Of a DNA stretch of 32,748 nucleotides, positions 21,290 to 29,338 are shown one piece after another. Source of the DNA: PALSA-660 sp036508875 (GTDB lineage Bacteria; Actinomycetota; Coriobacteriia; Anaerosomatales; PALSA-660); the NCBI GenBank assembly GCA_036508875.1, contig DATCGP010000022.1, positions 1 through 32,748 on the forward strand, read 5' to 3'. Made by a program: the position numbers and the translations under genes. The notes under the pieces were generated by a model. That model searched no databases. It saw only the letters and a list, made by a program, of their open reading frames with translations, and was not told the origin of the DNA. Each line of letters begins with the position of its first letter. Position 1 is the first letter of the stretch.

Positions 21290-23116
21290 TCAGGAGAGCC
21301 GGGCCGACAGCTCCAGCCACTTGTCCTCAAGGTCGGAGATCTGTCGCTCCACGTCGTGGAGCCGGCCCTGGACGTCCCCCAGGGCGATGTAGTCGGAAGG
21401 ATCCGTCCCCTTCAACTCGGCGCGAACGGCATCGGCCTTCTTGCCGAGCGTGTCCAGCTTGCGCTCGGTGGACGCGAGCTCCTTCTTCAGGCCGTACTCG
21501 TCGGCTCTCGACAGTTCCGGCTCGCGGTCCGTGTTCGACGCGACACGCGGCTGGCCGGCCGCTCCCTCGTCGGGCCGCGGCTTCTCGGGCTTGGCGTCCG
21601 CGCGTGCACCGCCGCGCGCGTCCAGGAGGCGCAGGTACTCGTCCACCCCGCCCGGGACGTGGCGCACCTTCCCGTCGACGATCGCGAACTGGTCGTCGGT
21701 GACGCGTTCCATGAGGTACCGGTCGTGGGTGATCAGCAGCAGCGTGCCGGGCCACGTGTCCAGGAGGCTCTCCACCACCGCGAGCATGTCGATGTCCAGG
21801 TCGTTGTCCGGCTCATCCAGTATCAGCACGTTCGGCTTGTCCAGCAGGATGAGCATCAGCTGGAGACGGCGCTTCTGCCCGCCGGACAGATCGGAGACGA
21901 CCGCGGACAGCTGGGCCGCATCGAAGCCGAGCCGCTCCAGGAGTTGGGCCGGGGTCAGCTCCTTGCCGTCGAACTCGTAGCGCGTCTTGTATCGCGACAG
22001 GACCTCGCGGACCCGGCAGCTGCCGAGCTCGTTGAGCTCGCTCAGGTGCTGCGAAAGGACAGCGAACCTGACGGACTTGCCGATCTTCACATGGCCCGAG
22101 GTCGGCTCGAGCGCACCTCGAATGACGTTCAGGAGCGTTGTCTTGCCCGATCCGTTCTCACCCAGGATGCCGGACCTGTCTCCGGGGCCGATCGACCAGG
22201 TGACGTCGTCGATGACCGTCCGGTCGCCGAAACGCTCGGTCACGCCGACAAGGTCGACGACCTGCTTGCCCAGTCGGGAGATCGCCGTCTGCTTCAACTC
22301 GAGGGAGTTGCGCACCGGGGGTTCGTCGGCGATGAGCGCGCGCGCCGCCTCGACGTGGAACTTCGGCTTCGTCGCGCGGGCCTGAGCTCCTCGCGAGAGC
22401 CACGCGAGCTCCTTGCGCAGGACGTTCCGGCGCTTCTGCTCGGCCGTCTGGGCGGCCTCCGCGCGTTCGACACGCTGCAGCACGTAGGCCGAGTACCCGC
22501 CCCCGAACTGCTCCACCTGGCCGTCATGCACCTCCCACATGCCGAGGCAGACCTCGTCGAGGAACCAGCGGTCGTGGGTGACTACCAGCAGCGCGCCCGA
22601 CTTCTTCGGCCAACGGCTCTTGAGGTGGCTGGCCAGCCAGGCGATGGCGTGGACGTCGAGATGGTTGGTGGGCTCGTCGAGCATCAGCACGTCGCAGTCC
22701 GCGATGAGCACGCGGGCAAGGTCCACGCGACGCCGCTGCCCGCCGGAGAGCTCCCCGATCCGGCCGTCCCAGGGGATGTCCGCGATCAGCCCGCGGATCG
22801 TGTTGCGGATGCGGGCGTTCGACGCCCACGTGTGCTCGGGGACGTCCCCGACGACCGCATGACCGACGGTCGACTCCGGATCGAGTGCGTCGGCCTGCTC
22901 GAGGATGCCGATGGTCGTTCCGCCGCGCCGCATGATGCGGCCGGCGTCCGGCTGGACCGACCCCGCGAGAAGCCCGAGGAGCGTGGACTTGCCGTCGCCG
23001 TTGGCGCCGACGATGCCGATGCGATCGCCCTCGCCGATGCCGAGCGTGACCGAGTCGAAGACCTTCTTCGTCGGGTACTCCAGATGGACGTTCTCACATC
23101 CGAGCAGATACGCCAC
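21290..23116 (-). CDS. ABC-F ATPase (Uup-like)
   Basis: About 608 residues with two ATPase modules and no membrane segment. Module 1 has Walker A GANGDGKST, signature LSGGQRRR and Walker B VLMLDEPTNHLD. Module 2 has GENGSGKTT, LSGGQKRR and VLILDEPDNDLD. The linker with its ARATKPKFHVEAA stretch and the C-terminal coiled coil (ELKKELASTERKLDTLGKKADAVR ... VERQISDLEDKWLEL) are those of Uup, which acts on ribosomes or branched DNA. Walker A in module 1 has D in place of the usual S (GDGKST). GTG at 23116 is preferred; a TTG at 23143 is possible. Confidence 0.9.
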   Translation of the reverse strand: MAYLLGCENVHLEYPTKKVFDSVTLGIGEGDRIGIVGANGDGKSTLLGLLAGSVQPDAGRIMRRGGTTIGILEQADALDPESTVGHAVVGDVPEHTWASNARIRNTIRGLIADIPWDGRIGELSGGQRRRVDLARVLIADCDVLMLDEPTNHLDVHAIAWLASHLKSRWPKKSGALLVVTHDRWFLDEVCLGMWEVHDGQVEQFGGGYSAYVLQRVERAEAAQTAEQKRRNVLRKELAWLSRGAQARATKPKFHVEAARALIADEPPVRNSLELKQTAISRLGKQVVDLVGVTERFGDRTVIDDVTWSIGPGDRSGILGENGSGKTTLLNVIRGALEPTSGHVKIGKSVRFAVLSQHLSELNELGSCRVREVLSRYKTRYEFDGKELTPAQLLERLGFDAAQLSAVVSDLSGGQKRRLQLMLILLDKPNVLILDEPDNDLDIDMLAVVESLLDTWPGTLLLITHDRYLMERVTDDQFAIVDGKVRHVPGGVDEYLRLLDARGGARADAKPEKPRPDEGAAGQPRVASNTDREPELSRADEYGLKKELASTERKLDTLGKKADAVRAELKGTDPSDYIALGDVQGRLHDVERQISDLEDKWLELSARLS

Positions 23117-23216
23117 TGGGGCGAACCTCGATCCCTCAGACAACCGGCGAGCACGACACCGTCGCGGTGCGTGAGCACACAGGATAGCTGGCGCGTCTGT
23201 TCGGCGGTCCGCTCGT

Positions 23217-23417
23217 CTAGGAGTGCCAACGCTCCGGCGGCGGGTAGACGTAGCGAGCGATCGTGGCGGAAAGCCAGCCGATGGTCCAGCCGGAGAAGAC
23301 TAGGAGCCCGGGGTATCCGGGAAGCGGGGGCCGGGTCGCACCGATTGCGAAGATGGCTCCCCAAACGAAGAAGCACCCGATGCTGTAGGCCGTGTAGCTG
23401 TTCAGCCACCGTCTCAT
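23217..23417 (-). CDS. 66-residue two-TM membrane protein
   Basis: MRRWLNSYTAYSIGCFFVWGAIFAIGATRPPLPGYPGLLVFSGWTIGWLSATIARYVYPPPERWHS has two hydrophobic segments joined by a short proline-rich turn. ATG at 23417 has GAGAGG about eight bases upstream. I do not recognise the family. It lies downstream of a long intergenic stretch and upstream of uup on the same strand, with about 100 bases between. Confidence 0.55.
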   Translation of the reverse strand: MRRWLNSYTAYSIGCFFVWGAIFAIGATRPPLPGYPGLLVFSGWTIGWLSATIARYVYPPPERWHS

Positions 23418-23788
23418 GTCTATCGCCTCTCGCTCTTGACCGAGCCTCCGAGGGCCCAGCGGCCGGGGATAGGCCGCCCTCCGGAGTATGCACGCGGTGG
23501 CGTATCAGCAAACGTCGGTCCTTCAGGCGGGACATCTCCCCCACGAAGACGCCGCGCGCCTAGTAGCCCAGGCTCTCGCCGACGAGCACCACCTTGATGC
23601 GGCCCCGGGTAGTCGACATCCGCGTGACCAGGAGGTGACCCCGGATCGCCTGGGCCGCTGCCGCCTATGGCAGCGGGCACGCACCGCAAGCTGAGTTGTG
23701 CAACTCGTGTGCCGCGATCGGCCGAATTGCGCTTCCGCCGCTGAGGGCATAATCCCTGACGACCCGCCGCCGCGATGAGGAGACCCCC
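23418..23788. other. 371-base stretch with no intact gene
   Basis: No convincing gene is seen. On the minus strand a short frame ending near 23573 reads GRIKVVLVGESLGY and stop, which looks like a C-terminal scrap of an unknown protein. A perfect 8-bp hairpin (23655-23662 with 23669-23676) and a GAGTTG / CAACTC inverted repeat at 23693-23706 lie before the peroxiredoxin gene and may be a terminator and an operator. Confidence 0.45.
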
Positions 23789-24283
23789 ATGCCAGAGCAT
23801 CCGCCGATGCCGAGCATCGGCGATATCGCCCCCGAGATCGACGCCGAGACCACCGGTGGGGGCCGATTCGTGCTCTCACAGCAGCGCGGCAAGTGGGTGG
23901 TCGTGTTCTTCTACGTGCGCGCGAACACGCCCGGTTGATGCCACGAGGCAGCCGACTTCCAGTCGCACATCGCCGAACTGGAGTCGCTGAACGCCCAGGT
24001 TGTGGGCGTGAGCGCGGATCCCGCCGACAGGCAGCAGTCGTTCATCGACGCGTTCTCGCTGACCTTCCCGATGGTGCCGGACACCGCCAAGAAGGTCATC
24101 GACGACTACGGCGCCCGCGCGGTCCTGGGCATCGTGGCCAAGCGCAGCACGTTCCTGGTCGACCCTGACGGGAAGATCGCGGCTGTGTGGGCAGCGGTCA
24201 AGATCGAAGGACACGTGGACGACGTGACCGCCGCAGTCCGGCGGCTGTCGGGCGCCGAGGGGTACCGTGTGCTGTCGACGTGA
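23789..24283 (+). CDS. Bcp-like peroxiredoxin, predicted selenoprotein (Sec50, UGA at 23936-23938)
   Basis: Reduces peroxides. ATG at 23789 has GAGGAG upstream. Reading through one TGA gives 164 residues: PSIGDIAPEIDAETTGGGRFVLSQQRGKWVVVFFYVRANTPG, then U, then CHEAADFQSHIAELESLNAQVVGVSADPADRQQSFIDAF ... STFLVDPDGKIAAVW. The family motif is TPGCTxEA, with Cys as the peroxidatic residue; TGA occupies exactly that codon, and a Cys follows at 51. Selenocysteine peroxiredoxins of this kind are known. Downstream hairpins are weaker than in msrA: CGACT-TCC-AGTCG at 23953-23965 is the best, and its loop lacks a G. A nonsense mutation is unlikely because both sides are conserved in one frame. Confidence 0.85.
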
Positions 24284-24320
24284 TGACCTGTAGCGCCCCC
24301 ATCGACAGTCCGGAGAGACC

Positions 24321-24839
24321 TTGAGCACGGAGTCCTGCACTTCCGACAGCTATCTGGTCCGGTCAGCGGGCGAAGCCGACTTCGCTGACATCCTGCGGCT
24401 CAACACCGAGTGGGTGCACTTCACCAGCCACCTGGACGTCGAAGCGCTGTCCGCGTTGCACGCGCAGAGCCCCTACCACCGCGTCGTCGAGTCGGGCGGT
24501 CGCGTCGTGGCGTTCCTTCTTGCGCTGCGAGAGGGCTGCGGCTACGCCAGCCCGAACTACCGCTGGTTCGACGATCGCGGCGGAGCGTTCCTGTACGTGG
24601 ACAGGGTCGTGGTCGACGGGTCGGCCCACGGAGGCGGCGTCGGCAGGATGCTCTACGACGATCTGCTCGCGTTCGCGCGGGGGTCGGGGGTCGGCCGCAT
24701 CGTCTGCGAGCTCGACGCCGAGCCGCCCAACGAACCATCGCGCCGCTTCCACGAAGGCTACGGATTCAACGAGATCGGCACGCAGTGGGTCGCGAACGGC
24801 ACCAAGCGCGTGTCTCTGCGCGAACTCGAGCTCCGCTGA
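24321..24839 (+). CDS. GNAT-family N-acetyltransferase
   Basis: About 172 residues from TTG at 24321, preceded by GGAGAG. The Gcn5-related fold is clear: YLVRSAGEADFADILRLNTEWVHFTSHLD at the start, FLYVDRVVVDGSAHGGGVGRMLYDDLLAFARGSG with the acetyl-CoA loop, and PSRRFHEGYGFNEIG near the end. Substrate is unknown. It lies between the peroxiredoxin and the cupin gene, each with its own ribosome binding site, as in accessory regions of single genes. Confidence 0.85.
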   Translation: MSTESCTSDSYLVRSAGEADFADILRLNTEWVHFTSHLDVEALSALHAQSPYHRVVESGGRVVAFLLALREGCGYASPNYRWFDDRGGAFLYVDRVVVDGSAHGGGVGRMLYDDLLAFARGSGVGRIVCELDAEPPNEPSRRFHEGYGFNEIGTQWVANGTKRVSLRELELR

Positions 24840-24881
24840 GGGCGATCGGACGGACATGCCCTCTGGATCTTGGGAGGCACA

Positions 24882-25241
24882 GTGATCATCAGACGTGATT
24901 CGGTGTCCGCCTTCGACTTCGGCGGCCTGGGCATCCAAGACTACACCGCGGGCCTCGATTCGGGCTCGTCGTTCGCGGTCATCGCCGTGTCGCCGGGCGC
25001 GACTCACGCTGAAGCCTGGTCGCGCCGGTCCGACAAGTACTACTACGTCGTCTCGGGAACCATCGAGTTCACCGACTCCGGTGAGACCTGTGCGCTCGGG
25101 GCGGGGGACTTCTGCCTCGCCCGGCAAGGCGACCGGTTCTCGTATCGGAACACCTCCGGGGACGCGGCGACGATCCTTCTCTTCCACACGCCGAGCTTCG
25201 ATCCCGACTCGGAGGTCTTCGCGGACTCGCCGGAGGGCTGA
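24882..25241 (+). CDS. Small cupin protein
   Basis: About 119 residues: MIIRRDSVSAFDFGGLGIQDYTAGLDSGSSFAVIAVSPGATHAEAWSRRSDKYYYVVSGTIEFTDSGETCALGAGDFCLARQGDRFSYRNTSGDAATILLFHTPSF. This is a single cupin barrel, with the two motifs around GATHAEAWSRRSDKYYYVVSGTIEF and GDRFSYRNTSG. Metal ligand residues are only partly conserved. GTG at 24882 follows GGGAGG. A broken second copy of its N-terminus lies at 26055. Confidence 0.8.
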   Translation: MIIRRDSVSAFDFGGLGIQDYTAGLDSGSSFAVIAVSPGATHAEAWSRRSDKYYYVVSGTIEFTDSGETCALGAGDFCLARQGDRFSYRNTSGDAATILLFHTPSFDPDSEVFADSPEG

Positions 25242-25342
25242 ACCGACGCGGCGAGATGCCCGGAAGGTAGACTGACCGGAAGGCGCGTGCGGGTCTCCTC
25301 GCGCGCCGCACCCAGCGAACGTGACGAGGGATCGGTCCTCAC

Positions 25343-25990
25343 ATGGAAGTCCCCGGCCAGATGTCCCGCTTGATCCGTCAGGCCCGCTTGGCGGAGCTGC
25401 TGACCGCTGCCTGGATGGCGATCGAGCTCGTGGTGGCTGTGTGGGCCGGGGTGGCGGTGGGGTCGGTGGCGCTTCTGGCGTTCGGCGCCGACAGCGGCAT
25501 CGAGCTGTTCACTGCGCTCGTCGTCCTGCGCCTGCTCCTGCTCCACAGCGCTCGATCCACCGAGGACGAGCTCGACGCCCGCGAGCGCCAGTCGTCGCGC
25601 ATCGTGGGCTGGGCCTTGTACGCGCTCATCGGCTACATCGTCGTCTCCTCAGGCGTCTCTCTCGTCGCCGGCAGTCGGCCGGAATCATCTACGGTCGGGA
25701 TCGCGCTCGCTGCGGTCGCCCTGGTCGTGATGCCGGTGCTGTGGCGGTGGCGCCTTTCGCTCGCGAAGCGGCTCGACAGCCCGGCGCTCAAGGCGGACGC
25801 AGCCTGCTCCTTGGTATGCGCCTACATGTCGGCGACGTTGCTCGTCGGGCTGTTGCTCAACGGCCTCTTCGGCTGGTGGTGGGCGGACTCCCTCGCCGCG
25901 TTGGGGATGATCTGGTGGATCCGTGGCGAGGCGCTCGAGGCGTTCGAGGCGGCGCGGACCGGTAGGCACCGCGAGGAGTGTGGCCACTAG
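25343..25990 (+). CDS. Cation diffusion facilitator-like membrane protein
   Basis: A 215-residue protein with about six membrane segments. Topology and the blocks SVALLAFGADSGIELFTALVVL and LKADAACSLVCAYMSATLLVGLL correspond to transmembrane helices II and V of CDF metal exporters. In classical members both helices carry HxxxD or DxxxD metal ligands. Here helix II keeps D (GADSGIE) and helix V reads DAACS, so metal transport is uncertain. The C-terminal cytoplasmic domain of full CDF proteins is absent. ATG at 25343 is the first start; ATG at 25361 is possible. Confidence 0.7.
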   Translation: MEVPGQMSRLIRQARLAELLTAAWMAIELVVAVWAGVAVGSVALLAFGADSGIELFTALVVLRLLLLHSARSTEDELDARERQSSRIVGWALYALIGYIVVSSGVSLVAGSRPESSTVGIALAAVALVVMPVLWRWRLSLAKRLDSPALKADAACSLVCAYMSATLLVGLLLNGLFGWWWADSLAALGMIWWIRGEALEAFEAARTGRHREECGH

Positions 25991-26054
25991 GGGCGTTCCC
26001 GCTGATGCGTCTGGCGGGTCGTAGCGTTGATCGTGCGGTGGCAACGGAAGCCCG

Positions 26055-26177
26055 ATGATCATCCGAGAGGGAGCGGTCACGCCGTTCGACTTCGATGGGT
26101 TGGCGATTCGTGACTACATCGCCGGGCACGATACCGCGTCGTCGCCTGCGACAGGGAAGGCCCCGTCCGCATCTTGA
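26055..26177 (+). pseudogene. Truncated cupin copy
   Basis: The frame starts MIIREGAVTPFDFDGLAIRDYIAG and continues HDTASS, closely matching the first 30 residues of the cupin at 24882. It then diverges and stops after 40 codons. The barrel is missing, so it is a remnant. Its presence 1.1 kb downstream of the intact gene points to a past duplication or the replacement of a tandem copy. Confidence 0.65.
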
Positions 26178-26188
26178 CTGGAGGAGTC

Positions 26189-26611
26189 GTGGTACAGCAC
26201 CGCAAGTTCATGGATCTCGCGCTCGACGACGAGGGGCTCCACACGCCAGACGGCGTGTTGGACTTGACGGGGATCACGAAGGCCGAGGTCGTACGGCACT
26301 GGAACCGTGACGCCAGCAGGGGAGAGACCTACCGGTCTCACTCGGGCGGCGTCGGCGGTGCGCTTCTCGGCGGCGCGGTCGCCGGCCCGGTCGGGTTCAT
26401 CGGAGGCGCGCTCCTCGGGTCCGCCATCGACCGGGACGGCTCGTCTGAGCCTCACATCCCCCGGATGGTGTCAGCCACGGTCACGTTCGAGTCGGCGGAC
26501 CTGGCGTACACGACGACGGTCGGGCGGGACCGGGTCGAGGAGGCCGAGGCGTTCGTGGCGGCGGTGAAGGCTGGGGCGGGGGCACATGCTCCACGTTCAA
26601 GACCAGCGTGA
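26189..26611 (+). CDS. Protein with glycine-rich membrane segment, unknown function
   Basis: About 140 residues. The first 50 (VQHRKFMDLALDDEGLHTPDGVLDLTGITKAEVVRHWNRDASRGETYRSHSGG) are polar. A glycine-alanine-rich stretch VGGALLGGAVAGPVGFIGGALLGSAI (about 60-85) looks like a glycine-zipper membrane region. A predicted beta part follows with TVTFESADLAYTTTVGRDRVEEAEAFVAAV. GTG at 26189 has GGAGGAG just upstream. I do not recognise the family, though the tail resembles a PH-like or bPH region of self-associating membrane proteins. Confidence 0.55.
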   Translation: MVQHRKFMDLALDDEGLHTPDGVLDLTGITKAEVVRHWNRDASRGETYRSHSGGVGGALLGGAVAGPVGFIGGALLGSAIDRDGSSEPHIPRMVSATVTFESADLAYTTTVGRDRVEEAEAFVAAVKAGAGAHAPRSRPA

Positions 26612-26739
26612 CGGCCCCGACGGCGGTCAGAGTGTACGAACTGCAGCTCATCAAGGGCGTCGCCCCGTTCACGATGATCACGGGTGACCTGGACGCGCTG
26701 ATGGAGACAAGCATCCGTGTACCGATCACGGTGAAGTAG
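26608..26739 (+). CDS. 43-residue ORF overlapping the previous stop
   Basis: GTG at 26608 overlaps the preceding TGA as GTGA and reads MTAPTAVRVYELQLIKGV followed by APFTMITGDLDALMETSIRVPITVK. The composition is protein-like and its frame is open upstream as well (STFKTS just before), so it could be the end of a larger lost gene rather than a coupled small gene. No ribosome binding site of its own is visible. Function unknown. Confidence 0.35.
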   Translation: MTAPTAVRVYELQLIKGVAPFTMITGDLDALMETSIRVPITVK

Positions 26740-26748
26740 GAGGCTCGC

Positions 26749-27534
26749 GTGTCAAACGACCATGGGAGCGACTGGAGCCCAGCCGACTACCTGCGTTTCG
26801 GGGACGAGCGGACTCACCCGTCGGTCGACCTTGTCGCGCGGATCGCCGTGGAGCGACCAGCGAGCGTCATCGACCTGGGATGCGGCCCCGGCAACAGCAC
26901 GCAGTTGCTGGCGCGGCGCTGGCCCTCAGCGCGCGTCCTCGGGCTCGACAACTCGGCCAACATGATCGAGGCCGCGCGCGCGAAATACCCCGATGGCGAG
27001 TGGGTGGTGTCCGGCATCGGGGAGTGGCGTCCCGAGGCCGCCGTCGACGTGGTCTTCTCCAACGCCGCACTGCAGTGGGTGCCCGACCACGGGGCGCTCG
27101 TGGAACGGCTCTTCAGCTACGTCGCTGCCGGAGGTGCGCTGGCGTTCCAGGTCCCAAGCGCCGACTACGCGCTGGTCCGCCGACTGATCCACGAGATCGC
27201 GGTCGAAGGCCCATGGGCGTCGCGCATGCAGGGCCCGCTCAATGCGCTCACGATGGAATCGCCCGGCTTCTACTACGACCACCTCGCGTCGTGAGCCCGC
27301 TCCGTCGACCTCTGGGAGACGGAGTACATGCACGTCTTGGAGTCGCCCCAAGCCGTCGTCGAGTGGATCTCGAGCACCGGACTTCGGCCGTTCCTGGACG
27401 CGCTCGAGGCGGACGCAGACAGGGAGGCGTTCGTCGCCCTGTTGGACGCACGGGTACGCGCGTCGTATCCGAGACGGGTGGACGGGCGGGTGCTGTTCCC
27501 GTTCCGGAGGACATTCGTCATCGCATACGCGTAG
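26749..27534 (+). CDS. Trans-aconitate 2-methyltransferase-like protein with in-frame UGA (27292-27294)
   Basis: SAM-dependent methyltransferase that resembles Tam. The GTG start has AGGAGG upstream. VIDLGCGPGNSTQLLARRWPSARVLGLDNSANMIEAARAKYP is the SAM-binding region (about residues 40-80), and FSNAALQWVPDHGAL is the family motif. Reading through the TGA at codon 182 continues without shift as ARSVDLWETEYMHVLESPQAVVEWISSTGLRPFLDALEAD ... FPFRRTFVIAYA, giving 261 residues, the Tam length. The UGA falls between YYDHLAS and VDLW. By alignment from memory, E. coli Tam has Ala there and others His, so it is not a known catalytic Cys. A perfect hairpin follows. It may be a new selenoprotein or a recent nonsense mutation. 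Confidence 0.6.
27300..27324 (+). promoter_or_regulatory. SECIS-like hairpin after the UGA of the Tam-like gene
   Basis: CTCCGTC (27300-27306) pairs perfectly with GACGGAG (27318-27324) around an 11-base loop that begins with G and can close two more C-G pairs. It starts five bases after the UGA. Size and place allow a SECIS, but the same bases encode a conserved stretch (RSVDLWET), so chance is possible. Confidence 0.4.
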
Positions 27535-27620
27535 CGCCGTGATGTTCGGGTGCGAGAATGGGACCTGCCTGCTCGTCGGGCGCTGAGACGAGTCCGGGGT
27601 ATCGGATGGAGGTCGCCATG

Positions 27621-27866
27621 ATGGAAGAGCGCATGGGTGACGTCGAGATCGTGCGCAGCCTGGCCGGCGAGGGCCTCGCGCAGCTCTCGCCCGAGCAGGG
27701 CGCAGCCGTCGATCGCGTCCTCGCCCGTCTGGAGGCGGCCGAGAAGGCGTGCCGGATGGTCGCTGCGAGCCTCTCACCGAAGGCACGCGCCGCTGCGACC
27801 AAGAAGACGTACTGGTTCGACGTCGCAGTCGCGCTGAAGCAGTGGCAGGACCTGGCGGAGGAGTAG
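27621..27866 (+). CDS. Small soluble protein of unknown function
   Basis: An 81-residue helical protein: MEERMGDVEIVRSLAGEGLAQLSPEQGAAVDRVLARLEAAEKACRMVAASLSPKARAAATKKTYWFDVAVALKQWQDLAEE. GGAGGT lies seven bases before ATG 27621; ATGs at 27606 and 27618 are in the same frame. There are no membrane segments. I do not recognise a family. Just after the stop is a GC-rich self-complementary stretch (GCGCTCGCGCG repeats) that may act as a terminator. Confidence 0.5.
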   Translation: MEERMGDVEIVRSLAGEGLAQLSPEQGAAVDRVLARLEAAEKACRMVAASLSPKARAAATKKTYWFDVAVALKQWQDLAEE

Positions 27867-27891
27867 GCGCTCGCGCGCGCTCGCGCGTCGA

Positions 27892-28390
27892 ATGAAGGGC
27901 GGGATCGTGCACGGATCGTGTGATGAGATGTGGGCGGCGTTCGTCGGCTCGGACTCGCCGGCGGCGGTCTCGGCGAGCGATGCGTCGTACACGGCGTGGC
28001 AGTTCGGCCACGGCCCCGAGATGGCGGACGAGCTTCTGAGCGTCGTACTGATCGGCCGCAAGCGCGCCACGACCGGCGCGCTGCGCTCCTACGAGCTGGA
28101 GGGGGAGCCCCTGCCCCGTCCCGGTGACTTCAGCGTGATCACCGACGGCCGCGGCATCGCCGGTGCATCATCCGGACCACGGCGGTGGACATCCGCCCGT
28201 TCGACGCGATCGACGCCGCCTACGCCCGTGACGAAGGCGAGGGCGACCTGTCGCTCGAGTATTGGCGCGAGGGCCACTGGAAGTACTACTCACTCGAGCT
28301 GGATCAGCTCAGCGGGGGAACCCGGAGCTCAGCATGCCGGTCGTGTGTGAGCACTTCGAGGTCGTCACCCGCCCGCGTATGTGGACCCGG
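27892..28390 (+). pseudogene. ASCH-domain protein with two frameshifts
   Basis: Three frames together encode an ASCH-domain protein of about 155-165 residues. Frame 1: MWAAFVGSDSPAAVSASDASYTAWQFGHGPEMADELLSVVLIGRKRATTGALRSYELEGEPLPRPGDFSVITDGRGIAG. Frame 2 resumes near 28165 with CIIRTTAVDIRPFDAIDAAYARDEGEGDLSLEYWREGHWKYYSLELDQLSG. Frame 3 resumes after the GGGGG run at 28314-28318 with NPELSMPVVCEHFEVV. Each shift is a single-base change. Either the gene is dead, or the G-run shift is a sequencing error. The end overlaps the convergent cytochrome gene region. Confidence 0.7.
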
Positions 28391-28410
28391 CGTAGCGCAC
28401 TTCCATCTCG

Positions 28411-29331
28411 CTACTGGGTGACGAGCTTCAGGTTCGGATCGAAGTTCAGCTGGGGCACGTCGCCGTGGCAGTTGATGCAGAAGGAGCCGGTGTGGCACAC
28501 CTCGCAGTCGCGATGCACCTTCACTGCCGCGCCGTGGGTGGTGCGCCAGTCAGCGGTGTGTGACGCCGGCAGCCGATTGTGACAGTCCGAGCACCAGTTC
28601 GTCGTCCACCCGTGGCACTTGGCGCAGTCGATCTTTGGCTGCTCCTGCGGGTGGATGACGAGCCAGTCCGAGGCCGCATGGCTTTCGGGGGCGGCCTTGG
28701 CGGTGTGGCACGTGGAGCAGGGGTTCTTCGCCTGTTTCCCGTCGTGGCATACCAGACAGGTCGCCATGGTGGGCGTGTGCTTGCCCTCGGGGCTCAGTTG
28801 ATGCACCAAGTACTGGTGGCACCTCGCGCACGGCACCTGCAGAACATCGACGTGAGCGCGGTGCGGGATCTTCAGGTCGCCGTCGGGCGATGTGGTGATC
28901 AGGTTCGCGTGGCAGACCTCGCACGCGGCGATCGTCGGCGTGGCGAAAGCGGACAGCGTGGTGTCCGGCGAGACGAGCGAAACATAGAACGCGCCGAGCA
29001 TCCGGGCGTCATATCCGGCCTGGTCGAGGATCCCCGGAGGGATGTGGCAGTTCTGGCACGGCACGTCCTTGTGCGCCGACTGCGACCACGTCGTGTACTC
29101 GACGTTGAGGTATGAGTACCGCGCCATGAAGGAAGGCCGGATCGCGAAGTAGCCCGGGAGCACGACGAGGACGATCAGCGCGAGAGCCACAGACCCGGCG
29201 ATCAGGAGCGAGCGGCGCCTCCCCGCTGAAGCGTGGGCGCGGTGCGGTGCTTCAGCCGTCTCGGGCTTGGGCGATGTTCCCTCTTCGTCGGGCAACGTTC
29301 CTCCTTCGGTGGGTCCCGGACGCGGCGTCAT
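28411..29331 (-). CDS. Membrane-anchored multiheme cytochrome c (9 CXXCH)
   Basis: A 306-residue protein. A polar N-terminus is followed by one hydrophobic segment (SLLIAGSVALALIVLVVLPGYFAI, about residues 40-63) that should anchor the rest outside. It has nine CXXCH heme sites: CQNCH, CEVCH, CARCH, CLVCH, CSTCH, CAKCH, CSDCH, CEVCH, CINCH. Spacing and repeats (HRAHV, HPQEQPKIDCAKCHGWTTNWCSDCH) match the next two genes, so the three are paralogues or serial duplicates. It is the last gene of the minus-strand operon that begins beyond the window with the ferredoxin, and probably passes electrons across the cell envelope. Confidence 0.9.
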   Translation of the reverse strand: MTPRPGPTEGGTLPDEEGTSPKPETAEAPHRAHASAGRRRSLLIAGSVALALIVLVVLPGYFAIRPSFMARYSYLNVEYTTWSQSAHKDVPCQNCHIPPGILDQAGYDARMLGAFYVSLVSPDTTLSAFATPTIAACEVCHANLITTSPDGDLKIPHRAHVDVLQVPCARCHQYLVHQLSPEGKHTPTMATCLVCHDGKQAKNPCSTCHTAKAAPESHAASDWLVIHPQEQPKIDCAKCHGWTTNWCSDCHNRLPASHTADWRTTHGAAVKVHRDCEVCHTGSFCINCHGDVPQLNFDPNLKLVTQ

Positions 29332-29338
29332 CGGCGCG

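Noticed and set aside
21356..23563. A 735-codon plus-strand frame opposite the ABC-F gene
   Set aside because: Antisense shadow; the minus strand encodes both Walker and signature motifs of an ABC-F protein.
27867..27891. GCGCTCGCGCGCGCTCGCGCG as a repeat array
   Set aside because: A single short low-complexity self-complementary tract, better read as a possible terminator than as an array.
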